Shown here: positions 1 through 8,516 of the stretch, piece after piece
Position numbering within the stretch: the first letter of the stretch is position 1
How the letters are laid out: each line of letters begins with the position of its first letter
NCBI RefSeq assembly: GCF_014204515.1
Contig: NZ_JACHLI010000005.1
Coordinates: forward strand, 1-64,000
Reading direction: 5' to 3'
From: Pseudomonas nitroreducens
Lineage (GTDB): Bacteria; Pseudomonadota; Gammaproteobacteria; Pseudomonadales; Pseudomonadaceae
DNA: 64,000 nucleotides
Notes under the pieces: model-generated
The model's database searches: none
Told to the model about the DNA's origin: nothing
Seen by the model: only the letters and a program-made list of their open reading frames with translations
Position numbers and translations under genes: made by a program

Positions 1-285
1 GTCGCATTCCTGGGCTTGGACGTCAGGCTCAAGGAATCCGGGCGCTATAGCGGCCGGCGAAAACTGACCAAACAAGGCGACCCGGAAATCCGCCGACTGC
101 TCTACAACGCCGCCATGGCCGCCTCGCGAACCCAGCGCTGGCGGGAGCTTTACCAGGGTTATCTGGCGCGCGGCCTGAAGAGAACCCAGGCGCTGGTGAT
201 CCTGGCGCGCAAACTGACTCGCATTGCCTTTGCCCTGATGACGACTGAGCAGGCGTATCGGCCTGCGGCCGATACGCGGGGGTAG
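1..285 (+). pseudogene. IS110-family transposase, C-terminal part cut by window edge
   Basis: The reading frame is open from base 1 and encodes about 94 residues ending in a stop at 285. The pattern GLDVRLKESG, then KLTKQGDPEIRRLLYNAA, matches the C-terminal Transposase_20 region of IS110/IS116/IS902 transposases, which contains the conserved Ser of the recombinase. The N-terminal DEDD domain would lie outside the window, so I cannot tell whether the gene is intact. No terminal inverted repeats are expected for IS110 elements. The following 390 bases hold REP palindromes, common insertion targets of this family. Confidence 0.8.
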
Positions 286-334
286 ACATAGAATCTCCTA
301 CGCCAGTCCGGCAGTCGGAGCCGCGGCCGCTCTG

Positions 335-484
335 GTAGGGCGCATAACGCGCCAGCGTTATCCGCCGGGGCGCTTCCGGCGGATAACCCGTTTCGGGTTA
401 TGCGCCCTACGGTCTGGAATGGCGATGCTCGCTCCTACAGGCCGGCTCCGGCGCTTCCCTGTAGGAGCGAGCTTGCTCGCGAAC
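335..484. repeat. Two REP-type palindromes
   Basis: Bases 335-411 form a long inverted repeat with arms GTAGGGCGCATAAC and GTTATGCGCCCTAC plus an inner pair (TTATCCGCCGG/CCGGCGGATAA). Bases 427-472 form a second one with arms GCTCGCTCCTACAG and CTGTAGGAGCGAGC, followed by GCTTGCTCGCGAAC to 484. Both motifs recur elsewhere in the window. The 286-692 stretch otherwise shows no gene I can support. Confidence 0.85.
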
Positions 485-692
485 CGCCCAACGCAGATAT
501 CCTACCCCGTAGGGGCGTTGTCTCCTCTGAACCCCCCGCCCCACGCTATTTCCGGGTGAACGACTCAAGTATTATCCGGCCCCGCCGATAGCCTCGGCAG
601 CCCGGCGTACCCCGCCGGCACTCCCCTCGAACCGAAGCTGGCCGCTCCTCGAACCACGGGCGACGGCCTGCCGTTGTGTGCAGAAACAGAAA

Positions 693-2669
693 ATGAATCA
701 ACCCCGCTCCCGCATCGCCCTGCAATTGGCGATGGCCCTGGCCGTGCTGCTGATCCTGTTGATCAGCGGCAGCACGCTGTTTGCCTTGCGCTCGCTGGAC
801 AGCGCTACCCTGACCACCCGCGAAGAACACCTCGCCAGCGAGGCGCGCCTGCTGGCGGACCAACTTGAAACCTTCCACGGCACCCTGCGCGAGAGCACCC
901 AGCGCCTCGCCGGGCTGTTCGAGCAGCGCTTCGCCGTCGGCCTGAAAGCTCGTCCCGACGAGCGCGTGCCGGTTGCTGCACTGCAGGCCCCGGCGCTGTA
1001 CCTGGGCGACACCCGCCTGAACGGCGACTTCACCCTGGTCGACGAATTCCGCCAGCTCACCGCCGGCGTCGCGACCGTGTTCGTGCGCGATGGCGAGGAC
1101 TTCGTGCGCATCACCACCTCGCTGACCAAGCAGGACGGCAGCCGTGCCATTGGCACCGTGCTCGATCACAACAGCCCGGCCTACCCGTTGCTGCTGCGCG
1201 GCGAGAGCTACGTTGGCCGCGCGCTGCTGTTCGACCGCTTCTACATGACCCAGTACACCCCGGTGCGCGACTCCGCCGGGCGGGTGATCGCCGTGCTGTT
1301 CGTCGGCTTCGACTACACCGACGCGCAGAAGCGTCAGTTCGACAACCTCGGCCGCTTCCGCCTCGGCCAGGGCGGCTCGCTGGCGCTGCTGGATGAACAG
1401 CATCACTGGCTGGTACCGCCAGCTGGCGCGCGCAACCCCGAACGCGCTGCCGACAGCCTTGCCAGCCTGCTGGAAAGCCCCGGCCGCGGCCGCTTCTGGA
1501 ACGATGGCCAGGACGACTTCTACAGCGTGGCGCAGCCCTTCGCCGGCGGTCCCTGGAGCGTTGTGGCGAGCATGCCCAAGGACGAAATCCGCGCCGTGAC
1601 CTGGCGCGTCGGCGGCCAACTGGCCATGGGCAGCCTGATCGCCATGCTGCTGGCGGTGATCGCCACCACCTGGCTGCTGCAGCGCCGTCTGCGCCCGCTG
1701 GGTGACCTGGTGCGCCAGGCCCACGCGCTGGGCGCTGGTGACCTGGGCGCGCGACTGTCCGTTTCCAGCCGCGACGAGATCGGCGACCTGGCGCGCAGCT
1801 TCAACCAGATGGGCGAAGCGCTTTCGAGCATGGTCGCGCGGGTGCGCGGCGCGGCGGAGGAAGTGGGGCATTGCTCGCGTTCGTTGTCGGGCCTGTCCAG
1901 TGGCGCCTACGCCGGCATGGAGCAACAGTCCGGCGAGATCAACAGCATGGCCGGCGCCGTGGAAGAGTTCAGCGCCACCTCCATGGACATCGCCGACAAC
2001 ATGCGCAGCACCGAGCGCATGGCCAGCGAGAACACCAAACAGACGCGCATCGGCCTGCAGTCCATGGACGACGCCTCTGCCGCGCTGGCGCAGATCGCCG
2101 GCGCGCTGGAGCAGACCGTGGAGCGGGTCAACCGCCTGGGTGCACGTTCCCAGGAGATCGGCAGCATCGTCGGGGTGATCACCTCGATTGCCGAGCAGAC
2201 CAACCTGCTGGCGCTCAACGCCGCCATCGAGGCCGCCCGCGCCGGCGAGCAGGGGCGCGGCTTTGCCGTGGTCGCCGATGAGGTGCGCAGCCTGGCGGCG
2301 CGTACCCAGGCCGCCACCACGGAAATCTCGCAGATGATCGGCGCCATCCAGCAGGACACCGGCAGCGCCACCGAGACCATCGAGCAGGGCAACCAGCTGA
2401 TGCAGCACGGCTTGGCGCTGAACGAGAAGGTCGCTGCGGCGCTGGCGCAGATTTCCCAGCAGAGCGGCGCGGCTGGCGAGCAGTTCGCCGCGATCACCAC
2501 CGCCACCCAGGAGCAGAGCCGCACCGCGACCCTGCTCAGCAGCAACCTGCAGGGCATCGCCCAGGCCAACAGCGAACAGCGTCAGGTGGTGGCCGATCTG
2601 GCGCAGACAGTGCGCGAGCTGGACAGCCTGGCTGCCGGCCTGCGTGACGAGGTCGGGCGCTTCCGCTGA
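693..2669 (+). CDS. Methyl-accepting chemotaxis protein
   Basis: Transmembrane chemoreceptor of about 658 residues that would signal to CheA/CheW. A first membrane helix (about residues 10-32) precedes a periplasmic ligand-binding part of Cache type (roughly 35-310), a second membrane helix near 315-335, and a HAMP linker containing RPLGDLVRQAHALGAGDLGA. The C-terminal half carries the MCP signalling hairpin with EQTNLLALNAAIEAARAGEQ and GFAVVADEVRSLA. I chose the ATG at 693 because the hydrophobic helix follows directly; an in-frame GTG at 678 is an alternative. There is no convincing C-terminal CheR-binding pentapeptide. The ligand is unknown. Confidence 0.93.
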   Translation: MNQPRSRIALQLAMALAVLLILLISGSTLFALRSLDSATLTTREEHLASEARLLADQLETFHGTLRESTQRLAGLFEQRFAVGLKARPDERVPVAALQAPALYLGDTRLNGDFTLVDEFRQLTAGVATVFVRDGEDFVRITTSLTKQDGSRAIGTVLDHNSPAYPLLLRGESYVGRALLFDRFYMTQYTPVRDSAGRVIAVLFVGFDYTDAQKRQFDNLGRFRLGQGGSLALLDEQHHWLVPPAGARNPERAADSLASLLESPGRGRFWNDGQDDFYSVAQPFAGGPWSVVASMPKDEIRAVTWRVGGQLAMGSLIAMLLAVIATTWLLQRRLRPLGDLVRQAHALGAGDLGARLSVSSRDEIGDLARSFNQMGEALSSMVARVRGAAEEVGHCSRSLSGLSSGAYAGMEQQSGEINSMAGAVEEFSATSMDIADNMRSTERMASENTKQTRIGLQSMDDASAALAQIAGALEQTVERVNRLGARSQEIGSIVGVITSIAEQTNLLALNAAIEAARAGEQGRGFAVVADEVRSLAARTQAATTEISQMIGAIQQDTGSATETIEQGNQLMQHGLALNEKVAAALAQISQQSGAAGEQFAAITTATQEQSRTATLLSSNLQGIAQANSEQRQVVADLAQTVRELDSLAAGLRDEVGRFR

Positions 2670-2682
2670 AACGCCGGGCAGG

Positions 2683-3486
2683 TCAGTCCTTGAGCTGGCC
2701 CAGCCCGTACTCCAGGCTGGCGGCGGACAGCTCGCCCATCTGGCTGTGCTTCAGACGCCCCTGGGCGTCGTAGAACAGCGTGGTGGGCATGCCGTAGGAG
2801 CCGGTGGCCTGGCCCAGGCGGTTGCCGCTGTCGAGCAGCACCGCCGCCTCGCTCAGGCCCTGGTCGCGGAGGAAGCGCTGCACGGCTTCGGCGTTCTCGC
2901 CCTGGTTGACCAGCAGGAAGCGCACATCGCTGCGCTGCTTCTGCGCGGCCTCCAGCACCGGCATCTCGCGCCGGCACGGCGGGCACCAGGTGTCCCAGAG
3001 GTTGACCACCATGGGCCGCCCGTCCAGAGCACGCAGGTCCACGGCGGCGCCGCGCAGGTCCATCACCGTGAGCTGGGGAATCTGCTGGCTGCGGTCCAGC
3101 GCCGAGGTCACCGCCTTGCCGCCGCCCCACAGGCACACGCCGACCACGGCGGCGATGGCCAGCGGGCGGCGCAATTCGGTCCTGCGCCACGCCAGCACTC
3201 CGCCGATCAACGCGGCGGCAATCACCCCAGGCAGTCCGAGGAAGCCACCATCGCGGATATCCACGATGCTCAGCGGCGTCGCCGCGTATTGCTCGAAGTA
3301 GCGCGCGACGAAAGCCAGGCGCGCTACCAGCAGACCACCGAGCAGCATGGTAAACAGCGCGCCTTCGGGGTTGGCGCCGCGCTTGCGCCCGGCCAGCCAG
3401 CCGGTCAGCAGCGCGCCGAAGAAGCCGAGATAGAGCAGCACGTGGGGCAGGGGAATGGCCAGCGGGCCGAGGGTGAGACTGGTCAA
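2683..3486 (-). CDS. TlpA-family thioredoxin-like protein with membrane N-terminus
   Basis: A 267-residue protein. The N-terminal 120 residues contain three or four hydrophobic segments, one stretch (GFLGLPGVIAAALIGG) resembling prolipoprotein diacylglyceryl transferase. The C-terminal half is a thioredoxin fold with the CXXC active site WCPPCRREMP and the cis-Pro region GMPTTLFYD. It should act in the periplasm as a thiol-disulfide reductase, as TlpA/DsbE/ResA proteins do. It converges with the upstream chemoreceptor, 13 bases apart. Its redox partner cannot be deduced from the neighbourhood. Confidence 0.85.
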   Translation of the reverse strand: MTSLTLGPLAIPLPHVLLYLGFFGALLTGWLAGRKRGANPEGALFTMLLGGLLVARLAFVARYFEQYAATPLSIVDIRDGGFLGLPGVIAAALIGGVLAWRRTELRRPLAIAAVVGVCLWGGGKAVTSALDRSQQIPQLTVMDLRGAAVDLRALDGRPMVVNLWDTWCPPCRREMPVLEAAQKQRSDVRFLLVNQGENAEAVQRFLRDQGLSEAAVLLDSGNRLGQATGSYGMPTTLFYDAQGRLKHSQMGELSAASLEYGLGQLKD

Positions 3487-3568
3487 TGCGGATGCCTGGG
3501 AAAAAGGAAAACACGGTACAGCAGCCGACGCCGTGCGACAGCGCCGGGCTGTGGATAAATGTTTCGCC

Positions 3569-5017
3569 TCAGGCCGGCAGCGCCTCGGCCTGCTGCTCGC
3601 GCAGCTCCTCGGTCAGCCGCGTGGCGCAGGCGCCGACCTTGCGCACGGCCTCTTCGATGCGCGCCAGCTCGCGGTTGGAGTAGTTCATGCGGATGCAGTT
3701 GCGGTACTTGCCTGAGGCGGAAAAGATGTTGCCCGCCGCCACCTGCACGTTGTCGCGGCGCAGCTCCTGGTTCAGCCGCACGCTGTCGAACTGCGGGTCG
3801 AACTCGACCCAGAGCATGAAGCCGCCGCGTGGCCGGGTGACCCGTGCGCCCTCGGGGAAGTAGCGGCCGACCCATTCGGTCATCAGGTCGCGATGCCGCT
3901 GGTACTGCGCGCGCATGCGACGGATGTGCGGCTCGTAGTGGCCGCCGCCGACGAACTCGGCCAGGGCCATCTGCGGCTGCGGCGCGCAGGTGCCGCTGGC
4001 GATGTACTTGAAGTGCAGGATGCGGTCCAGGTAGCGCCCCGGCACCACCCAGCCGGTGCGCAGGCCGGGCGCCACGGTCTTGGAGAAGGAGCTGGCCAGC
4101 AGCACGCGGTCGTCGGTGTCGAAGGACTTGATGCTGCGCGGGCGCGGGAAGGCATAGGCCAGTTCGCCGTAGACATCGTCTTCCAGGATCGGCACGTCGT
4201 AGCGCGCCGCCAGCGTCAGCAGGGCACGCTTGCGCGCGTCGGGCATGATGTAGCCCAGCGGGTTGTTGCAGTTGGGCGTGAGCAGGATCAGCTTCACCGG
4301 CCACTGCTCCATGGCCAGCTCCAGTGCTTCCAGGCTGATGCCGTTCACCGGGTCTGTGGGGATTTCCAGCGCCTTCAGGCCATACGCCTTGAGCGCCTGC
4401 ATGGCGCCGTGGAAGCTCGGCGAGTCGATGGCGATGATGTCGCCCGGCTCGCAGATGGCGCGCAGGGTGATCGCCAGCGCCTCCTGGCAGCCGGTGGTGA
4501 TGACGATCTCGCTGGGCGGCACCTGGCAGCCGGAATCCAGCATCAGCCGGGCGATCTGCTCGCGTAGCGGCAGCGAACCCTGGATGCCTTCGTAGCCCAG
4601 GCTCTGCAGGTCCGATTTGCGCGCGGCATGCACCATGGCCCGTTGCAGCGGCTTGAGCGACGGGCTGGCGATATCCGGCGTGCCGCGCCCGAGCTGGACG
4701 AAGTTGCCACCCGGCGCGCGGCGCACCTGTTCCAGCACCTGATCCCACTGCGACACCTCCACCGGCCGCTGCGCCGGGCGGGTCATCGCCGGCATCGGCG
4801 GCAGCTCGCGGCGTTCGGGCACGAAGTAGCCGGATTTCGGCCGCGGCTCCACCAGCCCGGAATCCTCCAGCACGCGGTAGGCCTGCTGCACGGTGCTGAT
4901 GCTGACGCCATGTTCCTCGCTCAGGGCGCGCACCGAGGGCAGACGGTCACCGGGCCGGTACAGGCCCTGCTCGATGCGTTCGCCCAAGGTGGCGGCCAGC
5001 TGCGCATAGCGTTTCAT
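3569..5017 (-). CDS. MocR-type GntR regulator with aminotransferase domain
   Basis: About 482 residues. Residues 1-70 are a winged helix-turn-helix of GntR type (RPGDRLPSVRALSEEHGVS, then STVQQAYRVLE). The rest is a fold-type I aminotransferase domain (TPNCNNPLGY, SFSKTVAPGLRTGW with the PLP lysine). MocR proteins are transcription factors that use PLP as effector cofactor. I placed the start at 5017 (MKRYAQL), where family homology begins. It is divergent from the DUF1127/RidA pair, and several TCTGTA/TACAGA hexamers occur in the shared intergenic region, which may be its operator. Confidence 0.88.
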   Translation of the reverse strand: MKRYAQLAATLGERIEQGLYRPGDRLPSVRALSEEHGVSISTVQQAYRVLEDSGLVEPRPKSGYFVPERRELPPMPAMTRPAQRPVEVSQWDQVLEQVRRAPGGNFVQLGRGTPDIASPSLKPLQRAMVHAARKSDLQSLGYEGIQGSLPLREQIARLMLDSGCQVPPSEIVITTGCQEALAITLRAICEPGDIIAIDSPSFHGAMQALKAYGLKALEIPTDPVNGISLEALELAMEQWPVKLILLTPNCNNPLGYIMPDARKRALLTLAARYDVPILEDDVYGELAYAFPRPRSIKSFDTDDRVLLASSFSKTVAPGLRTGWVVPGRYLDRILHFKYIASGTCAPQPQMALAEFVGGGHYEPHIRRMRAQYQRHRDLMTEWVGRYFPEGARVTRPRGGFMLWVEFDPQFDSVRLNQELRRDNVQVAAGNIFSASGKYRNCIRMNYSNRELARIEEAVRKVGACATRLTEELREQQAEALPA

Positions 5018-5136
5018 ACAGATCTCCGGTGCCGGGTCGGTCCGGCGCGATGCAGTACAGATCGGGGAAAAATACGCCATTCAGAGCTATTTCGCTCGTC
5101 TCTGTATGGAAAAAACTTCCCTATGTTGAATCTGTA
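5017..5136. promoter_or_regulatory. Possible MocR operator: four TCTGTA/TACAGA hexamers
   Basis: TACAGA occurs at 5017-5022 and 5056-5061, and its complement TCTGTA at 5101-5106 and 5131-5136, all between the divergent MocR and DUF1127 genes. MocR regulators commonly bind repeated short boxes in such divergent promoters. That these hexamers are the boxes is inference. Confidence 0.35.
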
Positions 5137-5200
5137 ATGCTTTTCGCCGATTCGCCAAGCTGGTTCCACGTCCGAAGAACCCGACTGGAGGAGCGACGAC

Positions 5201-5431
5201 ATGAGCGGCCTGAGCGATGTGCGGCTGACCCTTTACCAACAGGAACTGCTGGAAATCCCCGGCGTGCGCGCGGCCCCGCGAGCCGCTGGCGAGTCGCGCT
5301 GGCAGCAGTTCTGGCGCCGGGTGCGCACCCGCAAGCAGCTGCTGGAGCTGAGCGACCAGCAACTGCAGGACATCGGCATCAGCCGCGAGCAGGCCAGGCT
5401 GGAAGCAATGCGGCCGTTCTGGCGCTGCTGA
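5201..5431 (+). CDS. DUF1127 domain small protein
   Basis: A 76-residue basic protein. The C-terminal half, RKQLLELSDQQLQDIGISR followed by EQARLEAMRPFW, is the DUF1127 signature of short Arg-rich bacterial proteins. Some members are linked to phosphate, carbon or RNA metabolism in alphaproteobacteria, but the function here is unknown. A good ribosome binding site (ctggaggagcg) lies 9 bases before the ATG. It sits 14 bases upstream of the RidA gene and probably shares its transcript, opposite the MocR regulator. Confidence 0.85.
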   Translation: MSGLSDVRLTLYQQELLEIPGVRAAPRAAGESRWQQFWRRVRTRKQLLELSDQQLQDIGISREQARLEAMRPFWRC

Positions 5432-5445
5432 ACGAGGATGTCCCC

Positions 5446-5934
5446 ATGAGCGAGACGCGCGCTGCGGCGTTTGAACGGGTGGCCGCCGAACTGGGCTACG
5501 ACTTCAGCGGTGAACTGAAGATCGGCGGCAACTACGTGCCCTTCCTCGTCGACGGTAATCAGGTGCACATCAGTGGGCAGATTCCTCGGGTCGGCGACGA
5601 GATCGTCGTCACCGGCCGGGCCGGTGGCGAGGTATCACTGGCCGACGCCCAGCTCGCCGCCAAGGTCTGCGTGATGCGGGCGCTGGCGCTGCTGCAGCAG
5701 GCGCTGGGCGATCTTGACCGGGTGCGCGGGGTGCTGCAGCTGAATGTGTTCGTGCAGTCATCCGAGCAGTTCACGCAGCTGAGCGAGGTAGCCGATGGCG
5801 CTTCGGCCGTTCTGTATGAAGTGCTGGGCACGACCGGCATACACACGCGCACTTCCGTGGGCGTCTATCAGCTGCCAAAGAACGCGACGGTTGAGCTGAA
5901 TCTTCTTGCGGTGGCGCAGGACCAACCCGATTAA
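5446..5934 (+). CDS. RidA-family (YjgF/YER057c/UK114) protein
   Basis: A 162-residue protein of the RidA superfamily: GNQVHISGQIPRV, a central AQLAAKVCVMRALALLQQALGDL helix and the HTRTSVGVYQLPKNATVELN C-terminal strand. RidA proteins deaminate reactive enamine/imine intermediates of PLP enzymes. Whether this member keeps the catalytic Arg is uncertain: the usual R(x)xxxxxLP arginine may be the one in HTRTSVGVYQLP. It lies 14 bases after the DUF1127 gene and opposite a MocR regulator, consistent with amino acid metabolism. It overlaps the comM stop codon by 4 bases. Confidence 0.9.
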   Translation: MSETRAAAFERVAAELGYDFSGELKIGGNYVPFLVDGNQVHISGQIPRVGDEIVVTGRAGGEVSLADAQLAAKVCVMRALALLQQALGDLDRVRGVLQLNVFVQSSEQFTQLSEVADGASAVLYEVLGTTGIHTRTSVGVYQLPKNATVELNLLAVAQDQPD

Positions 5935-7421
5935 TGCCCGGCACGGTATTGCAGCGCCTCGGCGAGGTGCGGGCGGGCAATGTGCTCGGCCTGTTGCAGG
6001 TCGGCCAGGGTACGGGCGACCTTGAGAATCCGGTGCAGGGCGCGCAGTGACAGGTTCAGGCGCTCGCCGGCCTTCTCCAGCCAGGCCTGGTCTTCCGGGC
6101 TCAATGCACAGTATTGGTGCATTTTCTTCAGGGTCAGGAAGGCGTTGGCGCAACCCTGCCGCGTGAGCTGGCGCTGGCGCGCGGCGGCGACCTGAACCGC
6201 CAGCTCGGCGCTGCTGGTACTCGGCCCGCTGGGCGCGAGGCTGGTGCTTTCGCGGCTGACGGTGAGGTGCAGGTCGATGCGATCCAGCAGCGGCCCGGAC
6301 AGCTTGGCCCGATAGCGCTGGATCTGCTCCGGCGAGCAGCGGCAACGGCCGCTGGGGTCGCCGAGATAGCCGCAGGGGCAGGGGTTCATTGCCGCCACCA
6401 GCTGGAAGCGCGCGGGGAAACGCACGCGGCCGTTGGCGCGGGCGATGACGATCTCGCCGCCTTCCAGCGGTTCGCGCAGCACTTCCAGGACCTTGCGGTC
6501 GAACTCCGGCAGCTCATCGAGAAACAGCACGCCTTCATGGGCGAGGGTGATCTCTCCCGGCTGCGGACGACTTCCCCCGCCGACCAACGCGGGCGCCGAA
6601 GCGGTGTGGTGCGGCTGGCGGAAAGGCCGCTGCGGCCAGTGGGTCAGCGGCCCGCGCCCGGCCACGGAGTGGATCGCCGCCACCTGCAGCGCCTCGTCTT
6701 CATCCAGTGGCGGCATCAGGCCGGGCAGGCGGCTGGCCAGCAGCGTCTTGCCGGTGCCGGGCGGCCCGCTGAACAGCAGGTTGTGCGCACCCGCGGCGGC
6801 TACCAACAGGGCACGCTTGGCGGCGGCCTGGCCCTGCACTTCCGAGAGATCGGGGTAGGGTGGCGTCACCCGCATCAGACCGTTCGCCTCATACGGGCGC
6901 AGGCGTTCCTGGCCACTGAAATGCGCGGCCAGTTCCAGCAGGTGGCTGACGGCGTACACGGTCAGGCCACTGGCGAGGCTGGCTTCCTCGGCGTTCTCCT
7001 TCGGCACCACCAGGGCACGCCCCGCAGCGCGGGCGGCCAGGGCGGCGGGCAGCACGCCGGGTACCGGGCGCAGTGTGCCGGACAGCGCCAGTTCACCCAG
7101 GCATTCCAGTTCATCCAGGCCGGCGGCGTCGGCCAGCTGGCCGCTGGCGGCGAGAATGCCCAGGGCGATGGCCAGGTCGAAGCGCCCGCCGTCCTTGGGC
7201 AGGTCGGCCGGGGCGAGATTGAGGGTGATGCGGCGGCTGGGGAAGTCGAAGCCGGCGTTGAGCAGGGCGCTGCGCACGCGGTCCTTGCTCTCCTTCACCG
7301 CGCCTTCGGGCAGGCCGACCAGCGTCAGGGAAGGCAGGCCGTTGGCGAGGTGCGCCTCGACGGTGACGCCGGGCGCTTCCACGCCGACCTGGGCGCGGCT
7401 ATGGACGATGGCGAGGGACAT
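5931..7421 (-). CDS. comM: YifB/ComM-family Mg-chelatase-like AAA+ ATPase
   Basis: A 496-residue protein with the order typical of YifB/ComM: an N-terminal Lon-like subdomain (about 20-170), an AAA+ core with Walker A GPPGTGKTLLASRLPGL, Walker B region GVLFLDELPEF and the CPCGYLGDP cysteine motif, then a Mg_chelatase C-terminal helical domain with LSLRALHRILKVARTLADL. In naturally competent bacteria ComM is a hexameric helicase promoting branch migration during recombination. It is followed 40 bases upstream by ubiK on the same strand, the same order as I recall in P. aeruginosa. Confidence 0.93.
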   Translation of the reverse strand: MSLAIVHSRAQVGVEAPGVTVEAHLANGLPSLTLVGLPEGAVKESKDRVRSALLNAGFDFPSRRITLNLAPADLPKDGGRFDLAIALGILAASGQLADAAGLDELECLGELALSGTLRPVPGVLPAALAARAAGRALVVPKENAEEASLASGLTVYAVSHLLELAAHFSGQERLRPYEANGLMRVTPPYPDLSEVQGQAAAKRALLVAAAGAHNLLFSGPPGTGKTLLASRLPGLMPPLDEDEALQVAAIHSVAGRGPLTHWPQRPFRQPHHTASAPALVGGGSRPQPGEITLAHEGVLFLDELPEFDRKVLEVLREPLEGGEIVIARANGRVRFPARFQLVAAMNPCPCGYLGDPSGRCRCSPEQIQRYRAKLSGPLLDRIDLHLTVSRESTSLAPSGPSTSSAELAVQVAAARQRQLTRQGCANAFLTLKKMHQYCALSPEDQAWLEKAGERLNLSLRALHRILKVARTLADLQQAEHIARPHLAEALQYRAGH

Positions 7422-7460
7422 GGATCACTCCTGGATTCCATGCCGCCCGCCAGGCGGGGC

Positions 7461-7733
7461 TTATTCTTCGGCGGCGGGGGCGGCGGGCGAGAGTCTGGCT
7501 TCCATTTCCGCGACCTTGGCTTCCAGCGCCTCGAGGCGTGCGCGGGTGCGGGCGAGGACGACCATCTGGCTGTCGAACTCGTCGCGGCTGACCAGGTCGA
7601 GCTTGCTGAAGGCGCTCTGCATCAGAACCTTGAACTGGGCTTCCAGCTCGGCCTTCGGCAGGGGCGATTCGCCACCGAACAGGCGTCCGGCTTGTTGGCT
7701 GATGGCATCGAGGAAGGCTTTGGGCGGCAGCAT
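7461..7733 (-). CDS. ubiK: Ubiquinone biosynthesis accessory factor UbiK
   Basis: A 90-residue protein with an amphipathic N-terminal part (PPKAFLDAISQQAGRLF) and a C-terminal coiled coil (ARTRARLEALEAKVAEMEARL), the structure of the UbiK/YqiC (formerly BMFP) family. UbiK interacts with UbiJ and lipids and aids the aerobic ubiquinone biosynthesis complex. The Ala/Pro-rich tail is typical. It is probably cotranscribed with comM. Divergent from the glnK promoter region. Confidence 0.88.
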   Translation of the reverse strand: MLPPKAFLDAISQQAGRLFGGESPLPKAELEAQFKVLMQSAFSKLDLVSRDEFDSQMVVLARTRARLEALEAKVAEMEARLSPAAPAAEE

Positions 7734-8136
7734 GGTTCATGGGTTCCGGATTGAATCAGAGCGCAGTCTATCACGCAGCCGGCGCGGGCTGCGGCGCTCA
7801 GGGTTGCACGCTTTTTGAGCAGTGTGCCCGCTCGGCGTGCGCGCTTTCGGTGCGCCAGAGCGGCGCTGGCGATTCGCCAGAATCCGGTGTTTGACGCCAA
7901 GTGCCTGATGCCACGGGCATTTCCATGAACTGGCAAGCTTCATGCTTTGGGGCAGATATGACGTGCACCGATGCAGTTGCGGTGCGGCAGGCGAGGCGGT
8001 GGATCGCTTCGAGCAAGGCAGTCGGAGTGCTGAGGTAGGGCGGCCGGCGCATTACAAAAGCCAGACACTGCGCTTAGACTTGTCTCCGGGTTCGTTCTTC
8101 CTGGGGCGGGTCCACCAAAACACGGGAGAGAGTTAC
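7734..8136 (+). promoter_or_regulatory. glnK-amtB upstream region with candidate sigma-54 promoter
   Basis: The 403-base gap between ubiK and glnK shows no supported gene. At 7931-7946 TGGCAAGCTTCATGCT has GG and GC separated by 10 bases, matching the -24/-12 pattern of RpoN promoters (TGGCAC-N5-TTGCW) with one clear mismatch at each element. Transcription would start near 7958, leaving a 5' leader of about 180 bases. An inverted repeat GCACCG-N9-CGGTGC follows at about 7964-7984, and TGCGCC-N5-GGCGCT at about 7850-7866 resembles an NtrC half-site pair. glnK-amtB control by NtrC/RpoN is established in enteric bacteria and pseudomonads. Confidence 0.5.
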
Positions 8137-8475
8137 ATGAAGCTAGTCACAGCCATCATCAAGCCGTTCAAGCTGGACGACGTCCGTGAGTCGCTGTCCG
8201 AGATCGGCGTGCAGGGCATCACTGTGACCGAAGTCAAGGGCTTCGGCCGGCAGAAGGGGCACACCGAGCTGTACCGTGGCGCGGAATACGTCGTCGATTT
8301 CCTGCCCAAGGTGAAGATCGACGTCGCCATCGCCGATGACCAGCTGGATCGTGTTATCGAAGCCATCACCAAGGCCGCCAACACCGGGAAGATCGGTGAC
8401 GGCAAGATCTTTGTCGTAAATCTGGAACAGGCCATTCGTATCCGTACCGGCGAAACCGGCACCGACGCGATCTAA
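8137..8475 (+). CDS. glnK: Nitrogen regulatory protein P-II
   Basis: A 112-residue PII signal protein. The T-loop contains GRQKGHTELYRGAEYVVDFL, with the uridylylated Tyr51 in the RGAEY motif, and the C-terminal signature TGKIGDGKIFV is intact. PII proteins integrate 2-oxoglutarate, ATP/ADP and glutamine status and gate AmtB by plugging the channel. The start at 8137 follows a strong ribosome binding site (gggagag). It is 41 bases upstream of amtB and the two surely form an operon. Confidence 0.97.
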   Translation: MKLVTAIIKPFKLDDVRESLSEIGVQGITVTEVKGFGRQKGHTELYRGAEYVVDFLPKVKIDVAIADDQLDRVIEAITKAANTGKIGDGKIFVVNLEQAIRIRTGETGTDAI

Positions 8476-8516
8476 GCCAAGCCCACACCGAACCCCACGC
8501 CCCAGGAGAAACAACA

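Noticed and set aside
546..2408. 620-codon open frame on the minus strand across the chemoreceptor
   Set aside because: It is antisense to a protein with clear Cache, HAMP and MCP motifs; its composition (His/Gln/Ala/Gly-rich) is the usual artefact of reading high-GC DNA on the wrong strand.
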